Assembly: GCA_026545225.1 (NCBI GenBank)
Contig: CM048845.1
Span: 65,098,533-65,162,532 of the forward strand
Direction of reading: 5' to 3'
Origin: Cornus controversa
Taxonomy: Eukaryota; Streptophyta; Magnoliopsida; Cornales; Cornaceae
Length of the DNA: 64,000 nucleotides
Positions 11,316 to 22,040 of the stretch are shown one piece after another. The notes under the pieces are model-generated. The model saw nothing but the letters and a program-made list of their open reading frames with translations. It was not told the origin of the DNA and did not search any database. A program made the translations under genes and the position numbers. Position 1 is the stretch's first letter. Every line of letters begins with the position of its first letter.

Positions 11316-13857
11316 TCAATTTGGTTGTTTCAACTTTATGTATGCAAGTGCGACTCTTTTGCCTAACACCTTTGCATACACCACATTTTGGGTCTTTTCA
11401 GTGATCTCAAATGCAGAAGGATCCTGACTTGTAGAACTAATTTCCTTTCTTCGCTTTGAACCCAATGGACATCCTTTGTGGGGTTGAATATTAGGTGCAA
11501 GAATCATAGGAAGGGAAGTATCAACAAGTTGAGCAATTTGCCTTTGAGAATCTTCCTTTTCAGTAAGTGGCATTTGTTGGTATTTATCGTGAAACTCCTT
11601 GAGAAGACCATCAATATGGTCTTCTTGATTATTCAAACCATCACCCATGTCAAAAAATAATCTATCAATTTTCCACTGTGGATGTATATGAGCAATTTGC
11701 AAAATTAATTCTTTCTTGTCCCTTATCTTGTGTGCACAAGGAAGACCCACGGTACTTGAAAAATGATTTTTGCATGGAAGCAATGGTGTATCAGATTTGG
11801 CCAGCTCATATTGCATATAAAGCTTCCCAAGCGCAAATGTAGAAACATGAGTAACAAGTTCTTTAAAGAAAGGAATGTCAAATTTATGTGGAATACGAAC
11901 ATTTTCACTTGAAAACTTTGTTTTTATTTCTTGAAATTGATTTTCAATTGCAAGAGAAATTTTTTCTTTTACTTCTCGAAAATCACCGGTTGAAAGTTAG
12001 CGATATCTCTTGATCGTTGCATGTGCACCTTCAGCCCTTGAAGTGACACGATTTCCAAAATGTGTATATTTCTCTGTCTATGCATTTACAAATCTTTCTT
12101 TGAGTGGTAGCCAAGTGCTTTTGATGTAGCTTAGAATAGATACTTGTTCTTTATACTAAATTTCAAAATGATTCCAAGCTTCATCAAATGTTGACTCATC
12201 AGGAGAGTTTATCAAATTTGTCCAAATAGATAGAAATGTATCCCAGTCATCTTTCTCTTCAAAATGACGCTTACAATTCGAAAGAATATTCTTCTCAATG
12301 TGCCATACGTATAAAAGATGTGCAACTTCTGGAAATATAGTTTGAATAGCTTTCATTAGTGCTAACTCTTTGTTTGATACAATTGCCAAAGGGTGCCTAT
12401 CATCACCAAGAATTTTCTTGAACCTTTCCAAAGCCCAAACATACTCCTCTTCTTTCTCTTTTTGCATGAAGGCAAAACAAGAATAAAATGAATTGTTGGA
12501 ACTTGACACTCCAATAATATCAAGCAACGACATCTTGTATCTATTTGTCTTATAAGTACAATCCATCACAAAGACATATGGCTAACTCTTTGTTAATGCA
12601 ATTGAAGAAGGATGCACAAAAAACAAATTAGTCAAACGGTTGTCCTTATCACGCTTAATATCAAAAGTAAAACCACCTTAACCCAATTCTTCAAACAATG
12701 CTTGAATCATTGTACGACCCGCCAAACTCTCCTTCATGATTTTAGCATTTGTGTTGTATAAGTTTCTAGATATTGCTAGAAATTTTGAATTACTTTGCCG
12801 AAGAGCTGAAAGTATTTGTCGTGGTGGTATTCCAGCCTTTGTCATTTCCTGAATTTGCAAGATCTTTTCTTTTGAAAATCGACGACAGGAAGGATCGATG
12901 TCCAGACATATCGTTTGAAAGCTCATAATTATACGATATATGTTTAACTCCACCTTCAAAAATCCATCAACTTTTCTTTTACCCCAAATTTCAGAAAGGC
13001 AATTTATCAAGCGAGATGACGTTATTCTTTTCCTTTGTTCCATTGGGATGCCGGAACCACGATATTGACCTCCTCTATCACAAACAATGATCATATAACG
13101 ATCTCTTTTGGACCTTTTAATATGAGTGGCATATCCTTTAGATATTGCTATGTTATGAATACTACCAATAAGCTCTTCCCGATTTGAAAACTTTTCCTTA
13201 GACAAAGAAAGCAACTTGTTACACCCAACAATGATTGCTTGATTTTTTGTGCTCATATCTTCTTTCTGTTTTTCATCTGTAAATTTTCATATCATAAAGG
13301 CCATCAAATATATTTTAGAAATCTTTAATTTTTCATACAAAATTATTTCATTAAATAGTAGGAACCATGTTGTATTAACAGAATACAGTACAGTAACAGA
13401 ATATATTGATGAATCTATAGAGACGAACAATGTATAAAAGGAAAATTCAACCAATAGAAAATCTCACAAAAATTCTAAATTTTACCAACTAATAATAATG
13501 CTAATGGAAAAATAATCAAATAAACAATATCATAGTTATATATAATACTCATCTCTTTTTCTTTTTCTTTTTCACAAATTCCATATTCTTGTGATTTTAT
13601 TGTCAAAACAATTAGGGTTTTTATCAACAAAACATACAACATGAAAAATCACTGAAGGAAAAAAAAAAATCTAAAACTATAATCAAAGCATAAAACATGA
13701 AAATAAAAGAAAAATTACCATTACCATTAGTATCGAAGGAGTTGAATGGTTCATGAAGATTTGATAGTTCTTCGATGCTTCCAATATTAACAAAATCAAG
13801 AACTTTGTTCAATTCAGACATTTCTTCATTTGTGAGATCTTCCATTATTACTTTCAA
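11316..13857 (-). pseudogene. FAR1-like MULE transposase, two exons, five in-frame stops
   Basis: Encodes a MULE transposase of the FAR1/FHY3-related group, a nuclear DNA-cutting enzyme that moves the surrounding element. Exon 1 is 13857-13719 (MKVIMEDLTNEEMSEL...), with donor GTAATTTTTC. Exon 2 starts at 13276 after a TTTACAG acceptor; joining keeps phase. Exon 2 holds a FAR1-type DNA-binding part (CDRGGQYRGSG), the MULE core (FVMDCTYKTNRYKM, then SNKELALMKAI, then YVWHIEKNI) and a SWIM zinc finger (GLPCAHKI). One frame runs through exon 2 but has five stops, at 12680-12678, 12584-12582, 12158-12156, 12080-12078 and 11999-11997, and I see no frameshift. The second catalytic Asp, normally before R/K-ELALM, is Asn here. 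It is dead but only moderately old. The exon limits are inferred. Confidence 0.85.
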
Positions 13858-14077
13858 AGATCAATGAGAGAGAGAAAAGAGATACTAGACACAAGCCGAA
13901 CGCAGAGTATTCAGAAATCACACGAAACGTTAATTAGAGAGGGGAATGCAAAAAATGGTTGTATAACTCAAAGGGTTGTTATGGTATTTAAGAAATAATA
14001 ATTATTAATTAATAAAGTATCATTACCTTTTTCATTGGAGTGCAATTGGAGGAAAGGGGAGTGCGAATATCGCCTCC

Positions 14078-14078
<1 letters not shown>

Positions 14079-14112
<34 letters not shown>
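14079..14112. repeat. (TA)n microsatellite at MULE right flank
   Basis: A TA run directly follows the MULE's right end and is longer than the matching spot in the other Copia-B LTR. It has expanded since insertion. Confidence 0.8.
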
Positions 14113-14113
<1 letters not shown>

Positions 14114-14174
14114 ACAAAGATGATGTGGCATGTGGGTCACGTTAAGTCTGTTAAGGAGACATGCTTACAGTCTA

Positions 14175-14387
14175 ATCACTATTAATGTTAACCCTAGGAT
14201 CTAATTCAACAGATAATAGCTATAACAACCTTACTTTACACTACATTTGGAAACTTCTTATTCTTTTCATTCTAAACATTACCATTAAAAACACCATTGA
14301 GGTGAAATGACAAGAATAGGTAATTTTATAAAGGGAAAAAAAAAGGCGAATCAAGTCGTTTCCATGAAAAAGGTTATCGAAGTTACT
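14175..14387 (+). repeat. Left arm of a large inverted repeat, part 2
   Basis: Continues the arm started at 3010-3093 across the Copia-B insertion. Blocks such as cactattaatgt, ggataatagctata-like, ggaaacttcttattctttt, accattgaggtga and tcaagtcgtttccat all recur inverted in 16935-17215. Confidence 0.8.
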
Positions 14388-14900
14388 TGCAAAATAACAA
14401 CTGAATAATATTAAACAAGAGGCTATATATTAAAAATATATATTTAGACTCCGCTAAGAGACTATATTAAAAAACTAATTCAGATTTTTTCATGGAAAGG
14501 GTTATCGAAGTTACTTTAAGTGGTCTGTTTGAATTCCAATAGGAACTCACAAGTCAGAACTATCATTGTCCTAATTTATTGTTCATTTTTTTATTCAAAA
14601 TATATTAATTTAATTAAAAAGTCAAATGGAGATAAATTCATATCTCCATAAATACCTTTTAAAATTTTAAAAATTCTCTGGTTGATGCTTTAGTTCCTTT
14701 GGCTAAGCATCATAAATAAATATGAATCTGTTTTATGATAAATATAGTCTTTTGTTTAATATTATTCAAGTTCTTATCCAACAAAACAAATTGTAATACA
14801 CTTTATATTTTATGAACATGGCTGATTATTCTGGTACATATTTGAGTTCATCAAAAAAAGTCTACTATTTTCAATATGCTCTTCTTTCGGCTTTGAAAAA
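14388..14900. other. AT-rich Copia-A leader or internal sequence
   Basis: No gene seen. A ~25-base block (catggaaa...ggttatcgaagttact) is repeated at ~14369 and ~14490. Confidence 0.4.
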
Positions 14901-16167
14901 AAATTATAAATGTGTTCCAATTTCTGGCCTTGCACCGACCATCCAATGGACCATGGACTAAACGGCCACTGCCTGAAAGGACTATGTCCAGGGGACCGCC
15001 GCCCCCCCCCCCCCCACAAGGTACATCTTGCGCCTATGGGCCGCTATAACTATCCAAGAAGACACTCGAAACTGGAAGGATAAACAAACCCACCCGGTGG
15101 ACTGCCGAGCTACAAGTCCTACGACACAGGAGCGGGATTCTCTAAAAAGCCAAGGTCATGGGTGGCCAAGAGGGCCCACTTGGAGACTTGGGATCTCAGC
15201 AGGAAATGCGAAGGTTGCTTAAAGCCGGCCGGCCGATAAGTGAAAGATAATCAACTAGTTTAGTTCTTGATCTGAGTAGGCTCATAATAGGGAATACCCT
15301 AACCCTGGGAACCGGGGCCTGGCCATCCTTCATTTGCGGTCGACGTTCTGGCAAAGTTTATCCGTTGACAGCTGAATCTTTCGATCTGCTTTGATTCAGG
15401 GTCGCATCTGCAAACGTTTTCCCGTGGGCCGACGCCCCCCCAGTCCAAGCATTGATCTATATCACTTCAGAAGAAACGATATAACAGTACTTACCTTCTC
15501 CTTGGTGAGTCGAAGTGGGGTTCCGTCCTTCCTTGCCTTGCGACCTAGGTATTCCTTGACCAATTCTCCATTTTCGTGGGTTGGCGGGAACAAGCTCTCT
15601 TTTGAATTCCACTAGTAGGCGGGTCCTATGAACTTTGACCCAGGAAGAGGCGTAACTCGCGTTCGTCTCATATTTCATCCAATTTTAGGTTTTTTATGTG
15701 AAGCAGCGAGAATGTTTAAAGAGATTCAAGACTAGAAGTTGCTCGACCTGGATAGAGAGAACGACCTGGCTGACATTGATAGAGGTCGTCCTTTTTGGTC
15801 TCATGGCCCACCCTAAGTGCTTCAGGCAGAAAAAGTAGTTCAGTTCCGAGAAGAGGAATGAATAGCCCCCCATATAGCTGATAATTTCCGAGTATGGGGT
15901 AGGGAGTCAGGGAGAAAGTTTTGTCTCGGTTGCTTGTAGTTGTGAGTCATCACACCCTTGATAAAATATTTTAACCAAGTGCGAAAAAGAAGACACTCGG
16001 TTCTCCTTCCGCTCCGCTTTTGGCATTAAGAAGGAGCCGTCGGTATATGTAGGACTTTCAGCCTTAAAGAAAAATGGCACTAGCTGGCTCGCCCCTATCT
16101 CTAAAGGGGCTTATGCACTCCACTCGCAGGTCTCGGTACCGCTTTGAACAATGAAAGAGAAAATATA

Positions 16168-16420
16168 TTTCCCCGAATCCATACGTGTTTTCGTAGGTCT
16201 TACTGTAACAGGTTTGTCTGGAAATATACGTACCCATCTTTTTCCACCACGACGTGCATATCGTGTCATTGCTCGTCGCTCTGCTTCTATTTGTCTAGAT
16301 GTGATCCAAGTGGGTTCAAGTGCCTAAAGAGCATATCTACCGAAACAAATACGATTACCTCGAGAAGATATTCCCTTCATTCTTCCTCTATGTTGTTTAC
16401 GGAATCTGGTTCTTTTAGGG
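16168..16420 (-). pseudogene. rpl16: Plastid rpl16 exon 2 fragment (ribosomal protein uL16)
   Basis: The minus strand translates to the N-terminal two thirds of plastid ribosomal protein L16: [17 protein letters not shown], then [53 protein letters not shown] and TRMDSG, after which similarity stops. In the plastid this protein is part of the large ribosomal subunit. The fragment has an in-frame TAG where the plastid gene has CAG (after RYAL), a C-to-T change typical of decaying organelle DNA in the nucleus. It lacks the C-terminus and exon 1, so it is nonfunctional. The intron piece follows directly at 16421. Confidence 0.9.
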
Positions 16421-16830
16421 TTATAGTTGATGTTAGTTTCTCAATTCCATCTCTACTACAGAACCGAACATGAGAGTTTCTTCTCATCCAGCTCCTCGCG
16501 AATGAAAGGATTCAAAAATCTTTAATTAAGATATACATGTATTTAATGAATAATACACTGAATCATGGGATTCGTTTTCAATAGAATCTTCTGCATTCAC
16601 AGGTTCCGTCGTTCCCATCGCTTCTCGATTAATGGTTAGGTCTGAATTCTACAATGGAGCTCCTAATTCAATTTGTTCTTGAGTCAATCTCCTCAGTCTT
16701 TATTGGCTTGAGGCTCTTTTTTTTTTTGTTCTATGAACAGATTCATCTAATTATGGACGAATCAGTATTGATGCTTTATTACACTGCCTTTTATGACCTA
16801 AAAGTGCTTGATTTATGAGCTTTACAGGCC
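16421..16830 (-). other. Plastid rpl16 group II intron, 3' portion
   Basis: It lies directly upstream (in gene orientation) of the exon 2 fragment and resembles the plastid rpl16 intron, including cactgaatcatgggattc, cattatgga-like, attggcttgaggctc and gatgctttattacactgcc blocks. Its far edge is approximate. Confidence 0.75.
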
Positions 16831-16934
16831 GGAGACCCAGACCTCCCTCCTCTTTTCTCGGATGGGGCCTCCTGTCCCTCCCCCGTCGCATAAGGAGTGT
16901 CTAAAGACAGAAGTTCTATTCGTCACTTTTTTGT

Positions 16935-17280
16935 TGGAAAATTCGATAACCTTATTAATGGAAACGACTTGATTCACTTTTTTTTCCTTTTAAAGAATTG
17001 TTCATTCTTGTCAATTCACCTCAATGGTATTTGTAATGGTAATATTTAGAATGAAAAGAATAAGAAGTTTCCAAATACGGTACAAAGAAAGGCTATTATA
17101 GCTATTATCCATTGGATTTGATCCTAAGGTTGACATTAATAGTGAGTACGTAGGTTGCTCCCTACTCACCAGAAAGCAGTTGAACACTACTATATGATAT
17201 ATATTTACCAACAATATTAAAACAAATTATGTGCTCTGCTTGAATATATGCTACTGTTTAAGATAATAGTGAGTATTATA
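16935..17280 (-). repeat. Right arm of the large inverted repeat
   Basis: Reverse complement of 3010-3093 + 14175-14387, with a short extra stretch near 17200-17260. It carries an inverted copy of the Copia-A LTR end and leader. Confidence 0.8.
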
Positions 17281-17540
17281 TTAATTAGTAGAATATTGAT
17301 TAATAAGATATTATTTTGTTTAATATTGTTGTTTCAAAGAGATCAATATATTATTTAATTCAATATTGTTTGTAATATTGATTAGTGGAATATTGTTGTA
17401 ATTAATATGATTCAATATTGGTATACAATATTGTGTTTTGTGGTATATTATTGATAAATTTTGTTGCTTTAATTCAGTATCACTATATAGATCAATTGTT
17501 ATTATTGTGATTTTAATTGGTCTGTATATTTAATACAACA
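17281..17540 (+). other. AT-rich leader before Copia-A gag
   Basis: Many caatattg/taatattg motifs give it a semi-repetitive look. No coding signal. Confidence 0.4.
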
Positions 17541-20270
17541 GACATATGACAAGTTTAGTTGAGATTCCTACCCTTGTTGGTTGTGAGGAGAAATTAGAGA
17601 ATTCTCCAATGATGTCCAAGGCACATACTATGCAAGAGAGGGAGAAAAAAGAAGCATTTTGGCAACTCTAAAAAGTTCAAAGGGAAGTGTTGTGGGTGCA
17701 AGATGTATGAATATTATGCTAAAGATTGTCTAAACAAAAAGCACAGAATATCTTCAATATGAAGACTACTGAGGTGCACATGAATAAGAAAGAGAAACAG
17801 GCAACAAAGAGTCAAAGTGAGATGTAAATCTGTTAGCTGTGCTTTCTAAGGTCAACCTAGTAGGCAAATCAAAAGATATTGGGAGGACACTATCTAGCAA
17901 ATCTGTTTCAATATGAGGATGTTTACTGCTTACAAAATAGTAAAATATGGAGATCAAATCTTCATGGGAAACTCCTCTACTACCAAGAAAAGATTATGCT
18001 AAAGATGACCTCAGGTAGAGAACTCACACTCAATGATGTGCTAAGCTTAAATGGGTTCTGGTTGGTCTTTGTAGCGGATAAGTGTGTTTATTACTAGAAA
18101 TGGAGTGTCTGTTGGCTAAGAGTACTTGAGAGATATATTCAAAGCTAATTGAGTTATCTGATGCGTGGCATGGAAAGCTAGGACATGTTAATTATGATAC
18201 TATACATAGACTAATTAACATCCTACATTCTATATTAACTAAAATTAGAAATGTGACACATGTGTGGAAGGAAAATTAACTAGAACCTCATTTTACTCTA
18301 TAAAAAGTAGTACTGAACTTCTAAATTTAATTCACAGTGGTATCTGTAGCTTACAGTTTGTGCAAACTAGATGTGGAAAAAAGTATGTTAATACTTTTAT
18401 TGATAATTGCACAAGATACAAATACTATTATGTATTTTTTTAAAAAATGTGAAACATTTCAAGAATGAGATTGTTAAGAAGTGATAAGGGTGGTGAATAT
18501 GAAACACCATTTGCTAAACCTTGTTAAGAACATGGTTTTATTCATCAAACTATTGCCCTTTATTCACCTAAACAAAACAGCGTTACTGAATGGAAGAACT
18601 ATTTTCAAAAAGAGATGATGAATGTTTGTTGATAAATTCTAGATTACCTAGAATTGTGGGAGGAAGCTCTGATATCCTCAAATCTTATTATCAACAAGAT
18701 ATTTTATAAGAAAAAAAATAAGACACCACATGAGATATGGAAAGGTCAACAATCTTCTTATAAATAATTAAAAATGTGTGGGTGTCTAGCTAAAGTGATG
18801 GTACCAAATCCTAAGAAAATTAGGATAGTACCTAAACCCACTGATTATGTAATTAGTGGTTATGCCTATAATAGTAGTGCATATCTTGTGCATATATAAC
18901 TCTAGAGGATATAGAACAAAGATCTATAGATGAGAAAATGTATATGGAACAACTAGAAGAGTTTTTAGTTGCAAAACAAGTAAAGAAAGTGCAAAGCTTG
19001 GAAAATCTCTGTGGATTAAAGCAAGAACCGAAATAATGACAGAAAATTTGACAATGTGATGAGCTCAAATGGTTTCATATCAATGAGTGTGATGCATGCT
19101 AAATACAATCAAGATGGATATCTTATTGTGATGAATAAAATGCAGCTTATGTAAGTGATGAATTGCACACAATTTGATATACAAGCAATCCAAGAGAATA
19201 TTAAATGTATTAAGGTGATTGAGATACCCTCTAAATAATTGATTGCAATTATCAAGGTATAAAGTTACAATTAAGAGATGTTAAAAGACTCCAAGTCCAC
19301 GAGTGGTTCTTTTTTAATTTTAAAGGTGTGTAGTCATGTCTTGGAAGTTCTCAAAACAAACATAAGTTGTCAAGATCTACTATGCAATTTGATTTAATTG
19401 ATTTAAAAAATTGATGAACAGGAGAAGAGGATTTGTAACTTCTTTGAGGATATTCCAAATTGGCCAACATATGTGCCATTACTCCCAAATAGGGAAATCT
19501 TTATTAAATCAAAGAACAACATGGTGGATCCACATTTATTAAAGGTTGAACAAGAGAGCAAGATAGCAAGTGTCGATATCATTGAGGGAAATGTGATTAA
19601 AAGCCTACATCTAACGAGTCACCTTAATAGAAACCTTGCTGACTGGAGATCTCAAGATCTAGATTCAAATGAACAACTGAAATTTTGAGTGATTCACTAG
19701 TAACACTAAAGATATGTATATCTTTTACCCATTTCTATGATGACACAGTGTTGTCTGTTGTATGTATCAAGTTAAGTAGTATTTTTAGTGATTTCCATAT
19801 ATTGAAAATTCAAGTGGGGCCTGGTAGGATAATCTTAATAGGAAATCACCTATTTGAGTGTAAGTGGGCCGCTTCTATAGGAACAAAAGGCTAAGTTCTC
19901 TAAAGCACTCATGAATACTAGGAGTTGTTCAGGGCTAAAATGAACACAGCAGTGAGAACCAACTTTGTGCAGAAAGAAACTGTGTATACTATTGTCTTGG
20001 TTTACATAAATGGCTGAACAATTCAAGATCATGTTCACTGATTAGCAGTAAATTCGATAGTATTACACTAGAAAAAGTTCAAGGCCATAAAGTCAAAAAC
20101 TATCTAACCCGATATAGTAACTTTCCAAATATACTCTCTATAGTGTCTGTATTCTCATGTGCATTTAGCTGCCAATTTCCATTCATGTGAAAAATTGTTG
20201 GAAACTAGTTTTGAAACTAGTGTGATCAAACAAACTTTGGGCCAAAATTAGAGTGGATCCCACTAGGATT
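17541..20270 (+). mobile_element. Copia-A internal region (fossil)
   Basis: Plus-strand frames show Copia pieces in order: a gag zinc knuckle (KCCGCKMYEYYAKDC, ~17.68-17.74 kb), a pre-integrase part (MTSGRELTLNDVL; WHGKLGHVNYDTIHRLI), integrase (FVQTRCGKKYVNTFID; SDKGGEYETPF) to ~18.6 kb, NKTPHEIWKGQ-like sequence, and a reverse transcriptase piece (GLKQEPK; NVMSSNGFHINECD) to ~19.06 kb. 19.06-20.2 kb has no clear domain. It is shorter than a full element and broken in many places. The last ~70 bases before the LTR (ggaaactagttttgaaacta, then caaactttgggccaaaatta) recur at ~55.34 kb and inverted near 53.75 kb. Confidence 0.75.
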
Positions 20271-21301
20271 GTTGGAATGCATTACTCTTCGAGAGTAGAT
20301 GAGTGCGGTATATTTAACTGCTCAAAGGTGAGGGGTTTGAGAAGCATTTAAAGAGGTGAAAATGGGGTTGTGAGAATATTTGTCCCACATCGGAAGATGG
20401 AGGAAAACTTGGTGAGTATTTATAAACCAAGTTTGATAATTTAGGATTGGCCCTTGGGGCACCCAAGTTTTGTAAAGGGGGAGGTCCTTTCCAAGCTTGG
20501 GTCCAACTCACCACCACCACACACATGCTCGTGCCACTAGCCCAACCCGACCTGTTTGGGATTGGGCTCTTCAAAAAGATAGTTCTTTTATTAAAAAGAA
20601 TTTTACATTGTTAGGCTTGGGATGGCTGGGCTTCAGGCTACTTAATTGTGTTGGACTCCAGAGTAATAAATAAATCCGGATCAACCAATTAAGGTGGGTC
20701 GGGCTAACAGAATCAAATCGGTGGCAGTTAAACGGTTAAAATCCGAATAGGCAAATGGTGTGTCAGTTCGGGTCAAATGGTCACAATTGATACTGGTTCG
20801 GGCTAAAGGGTCGCAAGTGGTGACGGTACGGGTTGACCCAAACATGCACCAATTCCTTTATAAATACCCCTGGGCTACCATTTGCATTCTGTACTTCAAA
20901 TGTCAATCTTCTTTCTTCCTCTTTCTCTACATATGCTAATAGTTTGTGTGTTCAATTCTAAAAGTCTAGTTTGTACTAATTCGAGTCTAAGGTTCAATTT
21001 TAGTCTGATTTGGGTTAAAGAGAGAGTATAACGTTGTGTTTGGTTCACTATTCAATTGATTTGGAATGCTGTTATCAATTGAAGAAAGATCGTTGTATCC
21101 TGGTAGGCAAATACTGTTGAGTCCGTATAACACCTGATGGGGGTAATTTGCCTTAAGAATATAGAGTCAAATTATAGCCTCGATTTATAGGTTCTTCGTA
21201 AATAGGTTATTTTATTATACTAATTTAAATGTTAGTATAATTTTCTTAACTTTGCATATTAGTATATTACTTGCTTGATCTTAAATAGTAACATATATGC
21301 A
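20271..21301 (+). mobile_element. Copia-A 3' LTR
   Basis: Starts TGTTGGAATGC and ends near atatatgca. It aligns with 1752-3047 but has only one copy of the 270-base unit. The internal 3' sequence lies directly upstream. Confidence 0.7.
20382..20426 (+). promoter_or_regulatory. USE plus TATA block in Copia-A 3' LTR
   Basis: GTCCCACATCG at 20382-20392 is a perfect match to the plant snRNA USE consensus. TATTTATAAA starts at 20417 after 24 bases. U6/U3-type (Pol III) plant promoters use about this spacing. Confidence 0.55.
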
Positions 21302-21329
21302 TATATATTTACTTACAGTTTCTTGGATC

Positions 21330-21966
21330 ACCGCTAGGAAATTTCTCGTTTTGTCTAGTGTATGTGAATGAGGACGAGGCTTGGAGCAATAATGGTAATT
21401 AAGGTTGCTTTATCTTGACCTAGAAGTCACGAGTTCGAAACAAAAAAATAGCCTCTCAGCATACGGAGGTCCCGCTCACAATAGCAAGAACGTCGTGCAC
21501 TGAGTTTGCCCGGTCTAGTGCATATAATGACAATTATATGCACCTGGTAATATGAGATGCTTTAAGAATTCCGAAACCACCATAATTATAAAAAATAAAT
21601 AAATAAGTACGGTGTGTTCGACAATTAGTTAATCATTGAGGATGCTGGTAAGAAGCAACATTGTACTTGTTTTTTTTAACCGAAACCTCTTTAAGTTATT
21701 AAGGCGCATCATCATACCAAGGACTGGAAGTAATAAAAAGATAAAGTCAAGCATTCACTCGCATCCTAATCCTAATCAAATTCGTTAATTATTATTTTTG
21801 AATTAAGTGAAAAAATTCATATAACAATCTCATGTTTGAAAAATGTCCTGAGATTTTCAAGATGTAAAATTTAAAGCAATAGCTAAGTGTCAGTTAATGG
21901 TGCATCTTAAAATTGAAATTGAAAAAAAATTAGTTTAAAATATTTAAATCGAGTAAAAAAATGTTA
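21330..21966. repeat. Duplicated segment W, copy 1 (pairs with 30820-31400)
   Basis: Shares with 30820-31400 the ttgtctagtg block, a degraded tRNA-type SINE, aagaagcaacattgtact, gcgcatcatcata, cattcactcgca, cctgagattttcaagatgt and the end block gagtaaaaaaatg. No gene. Confidence 0.75.
21395..21520 (+). mobile_element. tRNA-derived SINE, degraded
   Basis: Has a tRNA-like head: ggagcaataatggtaa as a weak A box, and cacgagttcgaaac as a B box (consensus GGTTCGANNC), followed by the tagcctct motif common in plant SINEs. No clean target duplication seen. Confidence 0.5.
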
Positions 21967-22040
21967 ATGACTCTCCTCCACTTTCTCTAGTGCGGGCATG
22001 CATTATTATGTTCGTCTATGGTTCTTATGTTTCCTCTGAG

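Larger units (their letters stand above)
10036..14078 (-). mobile_element. MULE (Mutator-like) DNA transposon with FAR1-type transposase, 4043 bp
   Basis: The ends are inverted repeats of about 44 bases, both starting GGGAGGCGATATTCGCACTC and continuing to a second gcactcca block. The flanks TTTATATA at 10028-10035 and 14079-14086 form an 8-base target duplication inside a TA-rich spot of the Copia-B LTR; the other LTR shows the empty site (gtatatatattgtaac). The transposase gene is on the minus strand (13857-11316). About 1.2 kb of noncoding sequence between the gene's end and the left TIR holds two small tandem arrays. The transposase has in-frame stops, so the copy cannot be autonomous. 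Confidence 0.9.
3094..14169 (-). mobile_element. Copia-B, nested Ty1/Copia retroelement (broken)
   Basis: A near full-length but broken Ty1/Copia on the minus strand. LTRs are 3094-3575 and 8954-14169, the latter ~486 bases once its two inserts are removed, against 482 for the former. A primer-binding site matching initiator Met-tRNA (TGGTATCAAAGCC) lies at 8949-8937, next to the right LTR. A purine tract (aagtgggaga) borders the left LTR. The order on the minus strand is gag, protease/pre-integrase, integrase, reverse transcriptase, RNase H. Flanks are GTTTA (3089-3093) and GTCTA (14170-14174), a 5-base target duplication with one change. The coding region carries many breaks, likely more than ten. 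LTRs look about 85-90% alike by eye. It inserted into Copia-A. Confidence 0.88.
8954..14169 (-). repeat. Copia-B LTR (5' LTR in element orientation), interrupted twice
   Basis: Matches 3094-3575 in three pieces, 8954-9190, 9870-10035 and 14087-14169. It is split by a hAT MITE (9191-9861) and a MULE (10036-14078). Confidence 0.85.
14900..16925. other. Organelle-derived insertion (mitochondrial-type, with a plastid piece)
   Basis: Base composition jumps from ~30% to roughly 45-55% GC, with features common in plant mitochondrial intergenic DNA (ccggccggcc, ggaaccggggcctggcc, a run of C at ~15002). 16168-16830 is clearly plastid rpl16 DNA. The simplest reading is a nuclear copy of mitochondrial DNA that already carried a plastid fragment; two separate organelle insertions are also possible. 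The mitochondrial part is assigned by composition and general resemblance only, as I recognised no gene in 14.9-16.1 kb. No working gene remains. It lies between the arms of the inverted repeat 3010-14387 / 16935-17280. Confidence 0.65.

Noticed and set aside
14810-15678. Several 64-74-residue frames in the GC-rich segment
   Set aside because: They are chance frames in organelle-derived intergenic DNA. None matches a mitochondrial or plastid protein I know.
16144-16473. 109-residue plus-strand frame over the plastid piece
   Set aside because: It is the antisense shadow of the rpl16 fragment on the minus strand.
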